Assembly (NCBI RefSeq): GCF_003865135.1
Contig: NZ_BHZC01000001.1
Location: 2,232,001 to 2,296,000 of the forward strand
From: Streptomyces chrestomyceticus JCM 4735
GTDB lineage: Bacteria > Actinomycetota > Actinomycetes > Streptomycetales > Streptomycetaceae
Direction: 5' to 3'
Length of the DNA: 64,000 nt
A program made the translations under genes and the position numbers. Of this stretch, positions 63,028-64,000 are shown one piece after another (position 1 is the first letter of the stretch; each line of letters begins with the position of its first letter). Below the pieces are notes generated by a model, which did not search any database, was not told the DNA's origin, and worked only from the letters and a program-made list of their open reading frames with translations.

Positions 63028-64000
63028 ATGAGCGTCGATCCTCCCGGTCGCGGGCTGCGCGGCCTGCGCGGGCTCCGCAAGCCGGCGAAGAAGCGGCCGG
63101 CCGCCGCGGCGACACCCGCCGGCACCACGGACGGGCCGCCGGCGCCGGACGCCGGGGCCCCGTCCGCCGGCAGTGTCATCAATGCCACTCTTTACCGCGA
63201 CGGACATCGCCTCAGTACCCACGAAACCCTCGCCGACACCTTCCGGCACCTGCGCACCACCGCCGGTTCCATGGCCTGGATCGGCCTGCACCGGCCGTCG
63301 TCCTCCGAATTGGTCACCCTGGCTTCGGAATTCGACCTTCACCCGCTGGCCGTAGAGGACGCGCTGGAGGCCCATCAGCGGCCGAAACTGGAGCGTTACG
63401 GCGACACTCTGTTCGTCGTCCTGCGGGCCGCCCGTTACCTGGACGACCCCGAGGAGGTCGAGTTCGGCGAACTGCACGTCTTCGTCGGCCCCGATTTCGT
63501 GATCACCGTCCGGCACGGCGGCGCCCCCGACCTGCCCGCCGTACGCCGCCGCATGGAAGCCGCCCCGGAACTGCTCGACCGCGGCCCCGAGGCGGTCCTG
63601 TACGCGATTCTCGACGCCGTCGTGGACGATTACGCTCCGGTGGTCGCCGGTGTCCAGAACGACATCGACGAGATCGAGACCGAGGTCTTCGGCGGCGACC
63701 CGCGCGTTTCCCGCCGTATCTACGAACTGTCCCGCGAGGTCGTGGAATTCCAGCGCGCGACCCGCCCCCTGAACAGCATGCTGGAAAGCCTGACCGCGGG
63801 CTTCGAGAAATACGGCATCGACGAGGAACTCCGCCGCTACCTGCGCGACGTCGCCGACCACGCCACCCACACCACCGAACGCGTGGACGGCTTCCGCCAG
63901 GCCCTCCAGGACATCCTCACCGTCAACGCCACCCTCGTGAACCAGCAACAGAACGCCGAGATGCGCGCCCTCGCGGAAGCCGGCTTCGAACAGAACGAGG
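63028..64000 (+). CDS. CorA-type magnesium/cobalt transporter, N-terminal part (runs off window)
   Basis: Only the cytosolic N-terminal ~324 residues are in the window; the two membrane helices and the YGMNF signature must lie beyond 64000. The visible part has a Pro/Ala-rich leader (~45 residues) and then the CorA soluble domain: WIGLHRPSSSELVTLASEF, HPLAVEDALEAHQRPKLERY with the conserved VEDA...QRPK motif, LHVFVGPDFVITVRHG and the long helices after IDEIETEVFGG. ATG 63028 begins a frame open to the end. It is divergent from the sepF-like gene across a 180-bp gap. Assignment to CorA rather than ZntB rests on overall similarity. Confidence 0.9.
   Translation, partial: MSVDPPGRGLRGLRGLRKPAKKRPAAAATPAGTTDGPPAPDAGAPSAGSVINATLYRDGHRLSTHETLADTFRHLRTTAGSMAWIGLHRPSSSELVTLASEFDLHPLAVEDALEAHQRPKLERYGDTLFVVLRAARYLDDPEEVEFGELHVFVGPDFVITVRHGGAPDLPAVRRRMEAAPELLDRGPEAVLYAILDAVVDDYAPVVAGVQNDIDEIETEVFGGDPRVSRRIYELSREVVEFQRATRPLNSMLESLTAGFEKYGIDEELRRYLRDVADHATHTTERVDGFRQALQDILTVNATLVNQQQNAEMRALAEAGFEQNE

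Overview
This 64-kb window is high-GC DNA with strong G/C bias at third codon positions, many GTG starts and many 1-4 nt gene overlaps. Its families (AfsA/ArpA-type gamma-butyrolactone signalling, Rox-type rifampicin monooxygenase, SpoIIE-type phosphatase, SepF-like protein, DUF6099-like protein) point to a chromosome of Streptomyces or a close relative. I see no rRNA, tRNA, CRISPR array or intact transposon.

Layout. 1-6.4 kb: the end of mmsB and an enoyl-CoA hydratase, then a methylcitrate-cycle locus (prpR <-, prpD-prpB-prpC ->) for propionyl-CoA. prpR and prpC each carry an apparent one-base deletion. 6.4-7.6 kb: a small unknown gene and a decayed membrane-protein gene. 7.6-11.8 kb and 16.8-20.0 kb: two halves of what looks like an aerobic 2-aminobenzoyl-CoA (anthranilate) pathway (acyl-CoA dehydrogenase, aryl-CoA ligase, PaaX-type repressor; then monooxygenase/reductase fusion and enoyl-CoA hydratase). 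An identical 12-bp palindrome lies upstream of both halves. Between them (13-16.8 kb) sits a gamma-butyrolactone-type locus: two ArpA-like TetR regulators, an MDR reductase, an AfsA-like synthase and three related operator-like sequences. 20.2-21.8 kb: rox with a rifamycin-associated inverted repeat. 21.8-25.8 kb: arginine deiminase pathway (permease, arcB, arcA).

25.9-45.3 kb, all on the minus strand: one tightly packed run of eleven genes. In transcription order it encodes a Crp/Fnr cyclic-nucleotide-binding regulator, a class III nucleotide cyclase-like protein, a P-loop NTPase with a helical C-terminal half, an SPFH-like protein with a disordered tail, a Pycsar-effector-like membrane protein (apparently frameshifted), an exported vWA protein, a tubulin/FtsZ-like GTPase, a large membrane protein, a pseudokinase, a zinc-ribbon GTPase and a tail-anchored GTPase-associated protein. 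Nearly every junction overlaps by 1-4 nt. I read this as a cyclic-nucleotide-wired, membrane-linked surveillance or conflict system; it is the most interesting part of the window.

45.9-48.6 kb: an XRE-cupin regulator divergent from an ornithine cyclodeaminase-like gene and an aminotransferase, with paired palindromes overlapping both predicted -10 boxes and probable leaderless mRNAs. 48.7-52.8 kb: the RNA-repair pair hen1-pnkp. 53-57.4 kb: an F420-type oxidoreductase, a SpoIIE-type phosphatase, a cupin and a MarR regulator sharing clustered CCTGAC/GTCAGG half-sites, and a small secreted Ig-like protein. 57.5-59.6 kb: an FAD monooxygenase gene between likely remnants of mobile-element genes. 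59.7-64 kb: a DUF6099-like protein, a MazG-like hydrolase with an SMC/RecF-like ATPase, a SepF-like protein and the start of a CorA-type transporter gene.

Quality caveat: three independent genes (prpR, prpC, the Pycsar-effector-like gene) each regain full family length if one base is added back in a GC-rich stretch, so assembly indels are at least as likely as true pseudogenes.
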